From Paraburkholderia saeva (GTDB lineage: Bacteria; Pseudomonadota; Gammaproteobacteria; Burkholderiales; Burkholderiaceae): a stretch of 64,000 bases of DNA. Position numbers and translations under genes: made by a program. Position 1 is the stretch's first letter; the number at the start of each line of letters is the position of its first letter. The notes under the pieces are model-generated. The model saw only the letters and a program-made list of their open reading frames with translations. It made no database searches and was not told the DNA's origin. The stretch spans positions 493,565-557,564 of the forward strand of contig NZ_CAJQZC010000005.1 of assembly GCF_907164555.1 (NCBI RefSeq). Reading direction: 5' to 3'. Shown here piece after piece: positions 1 through 7,321 of this stretch.

Positions 1-1
1 T

Positions 2-523
2 CTCGCGATCAGCGTGAGCGCGTGCGATGCCGCGTTCGCTGCGATCGGCCATGCCCGCGCAAACGGCGTGGCCGTGAGTTTCGATACGAACCTGCGTCTG
101 AAGCTGTGGCCGCTCGCGCGGGCGCGCGCGGTAATGCTCGAAGCGATCCGCCAGACGGACATCTGCCTGCCAAGCTGGGACGACGTCACCGACCTCACGG
201 GCCTCACGGGCCGCGATGAGATCGTCGACTTTCTGCTGGCCCAGGGTCCGCGCGTCGTTGCGCTGAAACTCGGCAAGGAAGGCTCTTACGTGGCGACGCC
301 GGACGAACGCCGCGTCGTGCCGGGCCGCGTCGTGAAGGCGGTCGATGCAACCGGCGCCGGCGACTGCTACGGCGGCGCATTTATCGCGCGCATCGTCGCG
401 GGCGACGACCCGTTCGAAGCCGCGCGGTATGCGAACGCGGCAGCGGCGCTGTCGACGCAGGGCTTTGGTGCAGTGGCGCCGATTCCACGGCGCGAGGCTG
501 TCGAGGCGCTGCTCGCCGGCTAG
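2..523 (+). CDS. kdgK: 2-dehydro-3-deoxygluconokinase (PfkB family), 3' part
   Basis: C-terminal part of a ribokinase/PfkB sugar kinase; the gene enters from the left edge, so its start is not visible. The visible 173 or so residues contain FDTNLRLKLWP, a stretch typical of 2-keto-3-deoxygluconate kinases, and the second PfkB signature DATGAGDCYGGAF near the C terminus, where the Asp of GAGD is the catalytic base of the family. KDG kinase phosphorylates 2-keto-3-deoxygluconate with ATP in the cytosol, feeding hexuronate or gluconate breakdown into the Entner-Doudoroff route. The family call is firm. The exact substrate is inferred from motif resemblance, and another PfkB sugar kinase is possible. 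The next gene, bktB, starts about 80 bases downstream on the same strand but is not obviously related in function. Confidence 0.75.
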   Translation, partial: LAISVSACDAAFAAIGHARANGVAVSFDTNLRLKLWPLARARAVMLEAIRQTDICLPSWDDVTDLTGLTGRDEIVDFLLAQGPRVVALKLGKEGSYVATPDERRVVPGRVVKAVDATGAGDCYGGAFIARIVAGDDPFEAARYANAAAALSTQGFGAVAPIPRREAVEALLAG

Positions 524-604
524 AACACGATACGGGCGCGTGTCGGGTATCCGGGCAGCCGGCTCGCACGTCGCCATCCAGATCATTCAAGAAGAGAGGA
601 GCAG

Positions 605-1792
605 ATGATGGAACGCGAAGTCGTAGTAGTGAGTGCAGTACGTACGGCCATTGGCGACTTTGGTGGCAGCCTGAAGGATTTCTCGCCAACGGATCTGGGC
701 GCACGCGTGGTGCACGAAGTGCTGGCACGCGCGAACGTTTCAGGTGAGGACGTCGGCCATGTTGTGTTCGGCAACGTCGTTCATACCGAGCCGAAAGACA
801 TGTATCTCGCGCGCGTCGCGGCGATCAACGGCGGCGTTGCGCAGCACGCGCCGGCGCTCACCGTGAACCGCCTGTGCGGTTCGGGCCTGCAGGCGATCGT
901 CTCGGCCGCGCAGGGCATTCTGCTCGGCGACTCGGACATCGCGATTGCCGGTGGCGCCGAAAACATGAGCCGTGCGCCGTACATGATGCCGGCCGCGCGC
1001 TTCGGTCAACGCATGGGCGACGCCCGTCTCGTCGACATGATGCTCGGCGCGCTGAACGATCCGTTCCAGTCGATCCACATGGGCGTGACCGCCGAAAACG
1101 TCGCGAAGAAGTACGACATTTCGCGTGACACACAGGACGCGCTCGCGCTCGAATCGCATCGCCGCGCGGCCCATGCAATCCAGAACGGTTACTTCAAGGA
1201 CCAGATTCTCCCGATCACGATTCCGTCGAAAAAGGGCGATACCGTATTCGATACCGACGAGCACGTGCGGCTGAACGCATCGCCTGAAGATTTCTCGAAA
1301 CTGAAGCCGGTATTCGCGAGGGAAAACGGCTCGGTTACCGCCGGCAACGCGTCGGGTATCAACGATGCCGCAGCAGCAGTCGTGCTGATGGAGCGCGGCG
1401 AAGCCGAGAAGCGCGGCGCGAAGCCGCTTGCGCGCCTCGTCGCCTACGCGCACGCGGGCGTCGATCCGGCGTACATGGGTATCGGTCCGGTGCCGGCCAC
1501 GCGCAAGGTGCTGGAGCGCGCGGGCCTGACGGTTGCCGACCTCGATGTGATCGAGGCGAACGAAGCGTTCGCCGCCCAGGCGTGCGCCGTCAGCAAGGAA
1601 CTCGGGCTCGATCCGGCGAAGGTCAATCCGAACGGCTCGGGCATTTCGCTCGGCCACCCGATCGGCGCAACCGGCGCACTGATCACCGTGAAGGCGCTTT
1701 ACGAACTGCAACGCACCGGCGGTCGTTATGCGCTCGTGACGATGTGCATCGGCGGCGGTCAGGGCATCGCGGCGATCTTCGAGCGCATCTGA
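605..1792 (+). CDS. bktB: Beta-ketothiolase / acetyl-CoA acetyltransferase BktB
   Basis: Thiolase of 395 residues, the usual length for biosynthetic thiolases. The acyl-accepting cysteine lies in NRLCGSGLQ (Cys91), the active-site histidine in GHPIGATGA (His351) and the second catalytic cysteine in MCIGGGQG (Cys381). It catalyses reversible condensation of two acyl-CoA molecules, and the sequence closely resembles BktB of Cupriavidus, which also accepts propionyl-CoA for 3-hydroxyvalerate-containing polyhydroxyalkanoates. Two ATGs lie next to each other at 605 and 608; the purine-rich GAGAGGA ending at 600 is better spaced for 608. No phaB or phaC lies next to it, so it stands alone here and may equally serve fatty-acid or amino-acid breakdown. 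Confidence 0.93.
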   Translation: MMEREVVVVSAVRTAIGDFGGSLKDFSPTDLGARVVHEVLARANVSGEDVGHVVFGNVVHTEPKDMYLARVAAINGGVAQHAPALTVNRLCGSGLQAIVSAAQGILLGDSDIAIAGGAENMSRAPYMMPAARFGQRMGDARLVDMMLGALNDPFQSIHMGVTAENVAKKYDISRDTQDALALESHRRAAHAIQNGYFKDQILPITIPSKKGDTVFDTDEHVRLNASPEDFSKLKPVFARENGSVTAGNASGINDAAAAVVLMERGEAEKRGAKPLARLVAYAHAGVDPAYMGIGPVPATRKVLERAGLTVADLDVIEANEAFAAQACAVSKELGLDPAKVNPNGSGISLGHPIGATGALITVKALYELQRTGGRYALVTMCIGGGQGIAAIFERI

Positions 1793-1831
1793 CGGGCTGC
1801 AACGCGTGAGCACGAACGAAGGAACGAACGG

Positions 1832-2443
1832 ATGCAACAAACGAAGCCGATGAAGCATCGCAGGGCGTGGCGCAGCCTGATGGACGGCGCGGTGGCGCTG
1901 TCCATGCTGTGCGGCGCGTGTGTGGTGGCGCTCGCCATGCTGTCCATGCCCGCGCACGCACAGAGCGACGCGGTGAAGGAACTGGCCGCGCCGCCGCCCA
2001 TCGAGCTGCCGCTAAAACCGAGCCGCGAATTCGCGAAGTTTCCGCGCTACGTGGGCATGCTCGGCAACCGGCAGATCGTGCTGCGACTCGGCCCGAAATC
2101 CGACGATCCTTCGGGCGTGCACGGCGAATATCAGTTCACCGATAACGGCGCGGTGATCCTGATTGCCGGCGATCGCGACGGCGATACGCTTGAAGTCGAG
2201 GAATCGAACGACGGCACGCATATCACCGGCAACTGGGTTGGCAAGTTCGCCCCTGACGGCACGCTCGCCGGTGAGCGGATGAACGTCGACGACTCCGATC
2301 CGCAGCCGTTCGATCTTGGTCCGCTGGCGGCGGGCCAGCCGGTGCCCCCGCCGGTCGCCGCAAAGGCGCCGGCTGAGACGTCCGCGCCTGCATCGGGCGG
2401 ACATCCGGTGGGCGGCGTGAGCAACGTCACGACGGGCGACTGA
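1832..2443 (+). CDS. Exported protein of unknown function
   Basis: A 203-residue protein not recognised as a named family. It starts with a long basic N-region, a hydrophobic core (about residues 20-40) and a likely signal peptidase I site after AHA near residue 44, so it should be periplasmic or surface exposed. The mature part begins with a Pro-rich linker, continues with a mixed polar region probably rich in beta strands, and ends in a Pro/Ala/Gly-rich tail. AAGGA at 1819-1823 gives a fair ribosome-binding site for the ATG. It lies 39 bases after bktB on the same strand, but shared function is not implied. Confidence 0.6.
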   Translation: MQQTKPMKHRRAWRSLMDGAVALSMLCGACVVALAMLSMPAHAQSDAVKELAAPPPIELPLKPSREFAKFPRYVGMLGNRQIVLRLGPKSDDPSGVHGEYQFTDNGAVILIAGDRDGDTLEVEESNDGTHITGNWVGKFAPDGTLAGERMNVDDSDPQPFDLGPLAAGQPVPPPVAAKAPAETSAPASGGHPVGGVSNVTTGD

Positions 2444-2572
2444 CCGACGCCGCCGGGCGTGCGCGTTGCAGCGGGAGCGCATGCCGGCGCAAGCTGTCCG
2501 ATGCACCCGCGCAACATGCATGCGCAGCCCTTGCAACACGATTAACCACGTTCTTATCTGACCGGATTCACC

Positions 2573-3757
2573 ATGACTGACACTCCCTCCAGACGCGGCC
2601 TGCAGACCCGTATCGTGCGCGCGGAAGACGACCTTACACCCGGCTTCGAATCGTTTGCCGTACCGGTCACGCGCGCGTCGACGGTGGTGTTTCCCGATCT
2701 CGCCGCGATGCGCGCGCTCGACTGGCGCAACGACGCGCAGTGGCGCTACGGCCTGCATGCGACGCCGACGTCGCTCGTCCTCGCGCAGCGGCTCGCCGCG
2801 CTCGAAGGCGGCAATCATGCGCTGTTGCAGCCGTCGGGGCTGTCGTCGATTTCGAATGTGTACTTCGGCCTCGTGAAAGCGGGGGACGATGTGCTGATTC
2901 CCGATAACGTCTATTCGCCGAACCGCGATCACGGCGACTGGCTCGCGCGCGATTTTGGTATCACCGCGCGTTACTACGACCCGATGGTGGGCGCCGGCAT
3001 CGCTGACCTGATCCAGCCCAATACGCGGCTGATCTGGCTCGAAGCGCCGGGCTCCGTGACGATGGAAGTGCCCGACGTGCGCGCCATCACGACCGTGGCG
3101 CGCGCGCGCAACGTCGTGACTGCGATCGACAACACGTGGTCGGCCGGTCTCGCGTTCCGTCCGTTCGAGCAGGGCGTCGACATCTCCGTGCAGGCGTTGA
3201 CGAAGTATCAGTCGGGCGGCGGCGACGTGCTGATGGGCGCGACAATTACCGCCGACCGCGAACTGCATCTGAAGCTGAAGGCGGCGCGCATGCGCATGGG
3301 GATCGGCGTGTCGTCGGACGACTGCTCGCTGATTCTGCGCAGCCTGCCGAGCATGAAGATCCGCTTCGAGCAGCACGACCGCAGTGCGCTCGCGCTCGCG
3401 AAGTGGCTGAAGACGCGTCCGGAGATCGCGGCGGTCCTGCATCCCGCGTTGCCGGATTGCCCGGGCCACGAATTCTACGAGCGCGACTTCACCGGTGCGG
3501 GCGGCCTGTTTTCAGTCGTCTTCGACGGCAAGTACAGTGCGGCGCAGATCGATACGTTCTGCGAGTCGCTGGAGCTGTTCTCGCTCGGCTGGAGCTGGGG
3601 CGGCGCGCACAGTCTCGCGATGCCGTACGACATCGCATCGATGCGTACCGAGGCGCAATGGCCGCATCGCGGCACGCTGGTGCGGTTCTATATCGGGCTG
3701 GAGGAAGAGGCCGATCTGCGCGCGGATATCGAGCAGCGTCTTGCGGCGCTCGCCTGA
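2573..3757 (+). CDS. metC: Cystathionine beta-lyase
   Basis: A 394-residue Cys/Met-metabolism PLP enzyme, fold type I. The pyridoxal-phosphate lysine is Lys211 in QALTKYQSGGGDVLMG, preceded by the cofactor-binding Asp in the IDNTWSAG segment (Asp186). The C-terminal region with FSLGWSWGGAHSL is typical of MetC rather than of cystathionine gamma-synthase. It cleaves cystathionine to homocysteine, pyruvate and ammonia in methionine synthesis, in the cytosol. No strong Shine-Dalgarno sequence precedes the ATG. The gene stands alone and ends at a strong hairpin shared with convergent serB. Confidence 0.92.
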   Translation: MTDTPSRRGLQTRIVRAEDDLTPGFESFAVPVTRASTVVFPDLAAMRALDWRNDAQWRYGLHATPTSLVLAQRLAALEGGNHALLQPSGLSSISNVYFGLVKAGDDVLIPDNVYSPNRDHGDWLARDFGITARYYDPMVGAGIADLIQPNTRLIWLEAPGSVTMEVPDVRAITTVARARNVVTAIDNTWSAGLAFRPFEQGVDISVQALTKYQSGGGDVLMGATITADRELHLKLKAARMRMGIGVSSDDCSLILRSLPSMKIRFEQHDRSALALAKWLKTRPEIAAVLHPALPDCPGHEFYERDFTGAGGLFSVVFDGKYSAAQIDTFCESLELFSLGWSWGGAHSLAMPYDIASMRTEAQWPHRGTLVRFYIGLEEEADLRADIEQRLAALA

Positions 3758-3786
3758 GCGCTGTCGCACCGGTTCGCCGCAAGGAG

Positions 3787-3813
3787 AAACGCCACCTTTC
3801 GAGGTGGCGTTTT
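3787..3813. terminator. Bidirectional terminator between metC and serB
   Basis: A perfect hairpin with stem AACGCCACCT/AGGTGGCGTT and a TTCG tetraloop. A-rich on the left and T-rich on the right, it can act as a Rho-independent terminator for metC (plus) and serB (minus), whose 3' ends converge here. Confidence 0.85.
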
Positions 3814-3841
3814 GCGTTTTACGCGCTTCGCAATGTGTGGA

Positions 3842-4681
3842 TCAGAAGAGGCGCAAGAGGCCATCGAGCCCGACGAAGTTAAACGCCACGCTCGCCGCTT
3901 CGCGCACCACCGGCTTCGCGCGAAAGGCCACGGAAAGACCCGCTTCGGCCATCATCTTCAGATCGTTCGAACCGTCGCCCATCGCGATGGCACGCGTTGG
4001 CTCGATGCCGAGCTGCGCGCAGGTTTCGCGCAATGTGCGCGCCTTGACATCGGCGTTGACGATTTCGCCCGTCACACGCCCGGTCAACTTGCCGTCCACG
4101 ATTTCGAGCGTGTTCGCGCGGGTGAAATCGAGCCCGAGACGCGACCTCAGTTTTTCGGTGAAGAACGTGAAGCCGCCGGAAACCAGCAGCGTTTTCAGGC
4201 CGGCCGCTTGCGCGCCTGCGAGCATCTGCTCAGCACCCGGCGAAAGCCGGAGCCGCTCTTCGTACACCCGTTCGAGCGCACCTGCGTCGAGCCCTTCGAG
4301 CAGCGCGACCCGCCGCGTCAGGCTTTCGTTGAAGTCCTTGATTTCGCCGCGCATCGACGCCTCGGTGATCGCCGCGACCTCTGCCTTGAGTCCGCAGAAA
4401 TCCGCGATTTCGTCGATGCATTCGATCGTGATGAGCGTCGAATCCATGTCCATCGCGACGAGGCCGAAATCGCGCAGCGCGCGACCCGGTTCGACAAACG
4501 CGTAGTCGAGCTGGTGCGTTCCGCAGTAGACGTCGAGATCGGCGCGCTGCGACGGGTTCGCCGCTTCGATCCGAAGCGTGTGGGTGTCGAGCGGTGTCAG
4601 GCGCGTACCGCGCGCAAGCGCGACGAGCGGTTTGAAATGCGTTTCGGCGATCGGCGCAAGGCTTTGGATGACGAGGTTCAT
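3842..4681 (-). CDS. serB: Phosphoserine phosphatase
   Basis: A 279-residue haloacid dehalogenase-type phosphatase doing the last step of serine synthesis, O-phosphoserine to serine. Motif I is DMDST (Asp78 nucleophile, Asp80 acid/base), motif II is SGGF at about 168-171, and motif III is GDGSND at 235-240. The N-terminal 70 residues form the small ACT-like extension seen in SerB. The frame stays open for 80 codons upstream, but that part is Arg/Pro-rich and unlike SerB, so the ATG at 4681 (MNLVIQSLAP) is preferred. It is divergent from the P450 gene. Confidence 0.93.
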   Translation of the reverse strand: MNLVIQSLAPIAETHFKPLVALARGTRLTPLDTHTLRIEAANPSQRADLDVYCGTHQLDYAFVEPGRALRDFGLVAMDMDSTLITIECIDEIADFCGLKAEVAAITEASMRGEIKDFNESLTRRVALLEGLDAGALERVYEERLRLSPGAEQMLAGAQAAGLKTLLVSGGFTFFTEKLRSRLGLDFTRANTLEIVDGKLTGRVTGEIVNADVKARTLRETCAQLGIEPTRAIAMGDGSNDLKMMAEAGLSVAFRAKPVVREAASVAFNFVGLDGLLRLF

Positions 4682-4893
4682 GACGACGCAGGTTGGGGCG
4701 GAAGGCGGGTAACGGTCGGGCGCGCACGCGCGGGAAATCCGGCTATTGTAACGGTTCGGCGTGCGCGCTTTCGGAGGGCGCACGCGCGGTGCTGCATACT
4801 CGCCCGACCGACGGCATGCCCGCGCAGCACGCCGGCAACGCACACCGGGCGCAAACACAGACGGACGCAAACAACGACAGCCGGAGACCTGCC

Positions 4894-6120
4894 ATGCTCC
4901 CAGACAGCGACGAACGCGCACTTGCCCGCGGTTTCAACCTGCGTCACCTGACGCCCGCGTTCCATGCCGACCCGTATCCCGTCTATCGCGCGCTGCGCAC
5001 GCATGAGCCGGTCAGGCGCATGCCGGACGGGTCGATCTTCCTCACGCGCTATCGCGACGTGCAGGCGGTTTATCGCGATCCGAAGACGTTCAGCTCCGAC
5101 AAGACGGTCGAGTTCCGGCCGAAATATGGCGCATCGCCGTTGTACGAACATCACACGACGAGCCTCGTCTTCAACGACCCGCCGCTGCATACGCGCGTAC
5201 GCAAGCTGATCGCGGGCGCGCTGACCGCGCGCGCGATCGCGGCGATGGAGCCAGGTCTGATCCGGCTTGTCGACGCTCTGCTGGATGCGACCGCCGAACG
5301 CGGCGAGATCGATCTGATCGATGCGTTTGCGTCGGCGATTCCGGTCGAGGTCATCGGCAATCTGCTCGACGTGCCACACGAGGAGCGCGAGCCGTTGCGC
5401 GCGTGGTCGCTCGCGATTCTTGGCGCGCTCGAACCCGTGCCGACCGAAGCGCAACTCGAACGCGGCAATCGCGCAGTGACGGATTTCGTGAGCTATCTGA
5501 AGGGACTCGTCGCCGCGCGTCGTCGCACGCCGGGCGATCCGCAACACGACGTGCTGACACGCCTGATTCAAGGCGAAACGGATGGCGAGCGTCTTTCAGA
5601 GGCTGAGTTGCTGCAAAACTGCATCTTCATTCTCAATGCAGGTCATGAGACGACGACGAACCTGATCGGCAACGGCATCGTCACGCTCAGCGAATGGCCT
5701 GACGAACGCGCGGCGCTGCAACGCGAACCGGAGCTGATTGCGAGCGCGGTGGAAGAATGCCTGCGCTTCGAAAGTTCGAACCAGCTGGGCAATCGTATGA
5801 CGACGGTCGATACAGAAATCGGCGGTGTCGCGGTCGCGTCGGGCACGCCGGTCACGTTGTGCATCGGCGCCGCGAATCGCGACCCGGAACAGTTCGCGAA
5901 CCCGGAGCGGTTCGACATACGGCGTGAACCGAACCGGCATCTCGCGTTCGGCTTCGGCATCCACCAGTGCGCGGGACTGTCGCTCGCGCGACTCGAAGCG
6001 CGCATCGCGATAGGCCGTTTTGTGCAGCGTTTTCCGGCGTACCGGCTGAGCGGCGAACCAGTGAGAGGCGGACGCGTGCGTTTTCGCGGCTACGCAAAAG
6101 TGCCCTGCCAGGTGCGCTAG
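4894..6120 (+). CDS. Cytochrome P450
   Basis: A soluble bacterial-type cytochrome P450 of 408 residues. The oxygen-activation helix shows AGHETTT (249-255), the K-helix ExxR is ECLR (288-291), and the haem loop FGFGIHQCAG places the haem thiolate ligand at Cys359. It has no membrane anchor, so it would need separate ferredoxin and reductase partners; none is encoded nearby. It resembles the CYP107-like hydroxylase class, and the substrate cannot be read from the sequence. GGAG at 4883-4886 supports the ATG at 4894; the longer in-frame extension upstream is Arg-rich and unlikely to be translated. The neighbours do not suggest a biosynthetic cluster. Confidence 0.9.
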   Translation: MLPDSDERALARGFNLRHLTPAFHADPYPVYRALRTHEPVRRMPDGSIFLTRYRDVQAVYRDPKTFSSDKTVEFRPKYGASPLYEHHTTSLVFNDPPLHTRVRKLIAGALTARAIAAMEPGLIRLVDALLDATAERGEIDLIDAFASAIPVEVIGNLLDVPHEEREPLRAWSLAILGALEPVPTEAQLERGNRAVTDFVSYLKGLVAARRRTPGDPQHDVLTRLIQGETDGERLSEAELLQNCIFILNAGHETTTNLIGNGIVTLSEWPDERAALQREPELIASAVEECLRFESSNQLGNRMTTVDTEIGGVAVASGTPVTLCIGAANRDPEQFANPERFDIRREPNRHLAFGFGIHQCAGLSLARLEARIAIGRFVQRFPAYRLSGEPVRGGRVRFRGYAKVPCQVR

Positions 6121-6304
6121 TGCCACATGGAAGCGCGCTGAAGTCCGCATCTTTTTCCGGCGCAACGCAAGACTTACAGCTTCTTCACGCGGCGCTTGCG
6201 GGTGCCTGAAACGCCGGGGCACGGCGCGCGTGGCGGCTACAGCGTTTGTTGCCGCGTGGCACGCTTGGTGCTTCGCTCCAGTTCCAGGCTTCGAGGAGCG
6301 CACG

Positions 6305-7267
6305 ATGGCACACATGATCTGGAAGGGCGCGATCAGCTTCGGACTCGTGCATGTTCCGGTGCAACTGTATCCGGCCACGAAGTCCGAAAAAGTCGGTTTC
6401 AACCTGCTCGACAAGCGGACGATCGATCCGATCGGCTACCGGCAGATCAACAAGCGCACCGGCAAGGAAGTCACACGCGAGCACATCGTACGCGGCTTCG
6501 AATACGAGAAGGGACAGTACGTCGTGCTCTCCGATGCGGAGATCCGCTCGGCCAACCCGGAATCGACGCAGACGGTCGACATCCTCGCGTTCGTCGATGC
6601 GCCCGATATTTCGTTTCTGTATCTCGACACGCCGTACTACCTTGCGCCCGATCGCAAGGGCGAAAAGGTCTACGCGTTGCTGCGCGAAGCGATGAAATCG
6701 TCGGGCAAGATTGGCGTCGCGAACGTCGTGCTGCACAACAAACAGCATCTTGCCGCGCTGATTCCCGTGGGGCCGGTGCTCGCGCTCAACACGCTGCGCT
6801 GGGCCGACGAAGTGCGCCCGTTCGATGAACTCAAGTTGCCATCGGAAGGCGTGAAGGCGTCGGGCGTGAGCACGCGCGAGCTCGACATGGCGAAGAAACT
6901 CATCGATGACATGAGTGATGCGTGGGACCCGTCCGCGTATCACGACACGTTCCGCGACGACATCATGGCGCTCGTCGACAAAAAGGTGCGCGCGGGCAAG
7001 ACCGAGGAAATTACCGAGGTCGAGGAAGACGCACATCCGCATCGCTCTGCCGACATTCTCGACCTGTCCGATCTGCTGAAGCGCAGTCTGAGGCGCGGCA
7101 AGGGCAAGCCCGCATCGCGCGCCTCGAGAGAAGAAGCGGACGAAGAGGAGGTCGAAGTGCCCGTCAAGCGCGCCGCGTCGCGGAAAAAGGGACCCACGGC
7201 CACGCGCCGCGCAGGCAGCGGCGACGGCCCGAAGAACGCGCCACCGCGCCGGCGTCGCGCGGCATGA
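6305..7267 (+). CDS. ku: Ku protein, DNA end-binding, non-homologous end joining
   Basis: Bacterial Ku of 320 residues. It opens with MIWKGAISFGLVHVPV, the conserved start of the family, followed by the beta-barrel core that forms the DNA-encircling homodimer (to about residue 255). It ends in a long basic Lys/Arg-rich tail, which in other species helps DNA threading and ligase recruitment. It binds broken duplex ends and brings in LigD, encoded immediately downstream. AGGAG at 6294-6298 supports the ATG at 6305. With ligD it makes a complete two-component end-joining operon; these systems work mainly in stationary phase or after desiccation. Confidence 0.95.
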   Translation: MAHMIWKGAISFGLVHVPVQLYPATKSEKVGFNLLDKRTIDPIGYRQINKRTGKEVTREHIVRGFEYEKGQYVVLSDAEIRSANPESTQTVDILAFVDAPDISFLYLDTPYYLAPDRKGEKVYALLREAMKSSGKIGVANVVLHNKQHLAALIPVGPVLALNTLRWADEVRPFDELKLPSEGVKASGVSTRELDMAKKLIDDMSDAWDPSAYHDTFRDDIMALVDKKVRAGKTEEITEVEEDAHPHRSADILDLSDLLKRSLRRGKGKPASRASREEADEEEVEVPVKRAASRKKGPTATRRAGSGDGPKNAPPRRRRAA

Positions 7268-7321
7268 CGAAGCGTGTACGCGCGCCTGCTTTCCACGCAT
7301 CCGCTCGCAGCTACGACGATC

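Noticed and set aside
740..1957. A 405-codon minus-strand frame opposite bktB
   Set aside because: Same antisense pattern, with no recognisable domain.
2012..3469. A 485-codon minus-strand frame across the exported protein gene and metC
   Set aside because: Antisense shadow composition, no motifs, and metC is certain on the plus strand.
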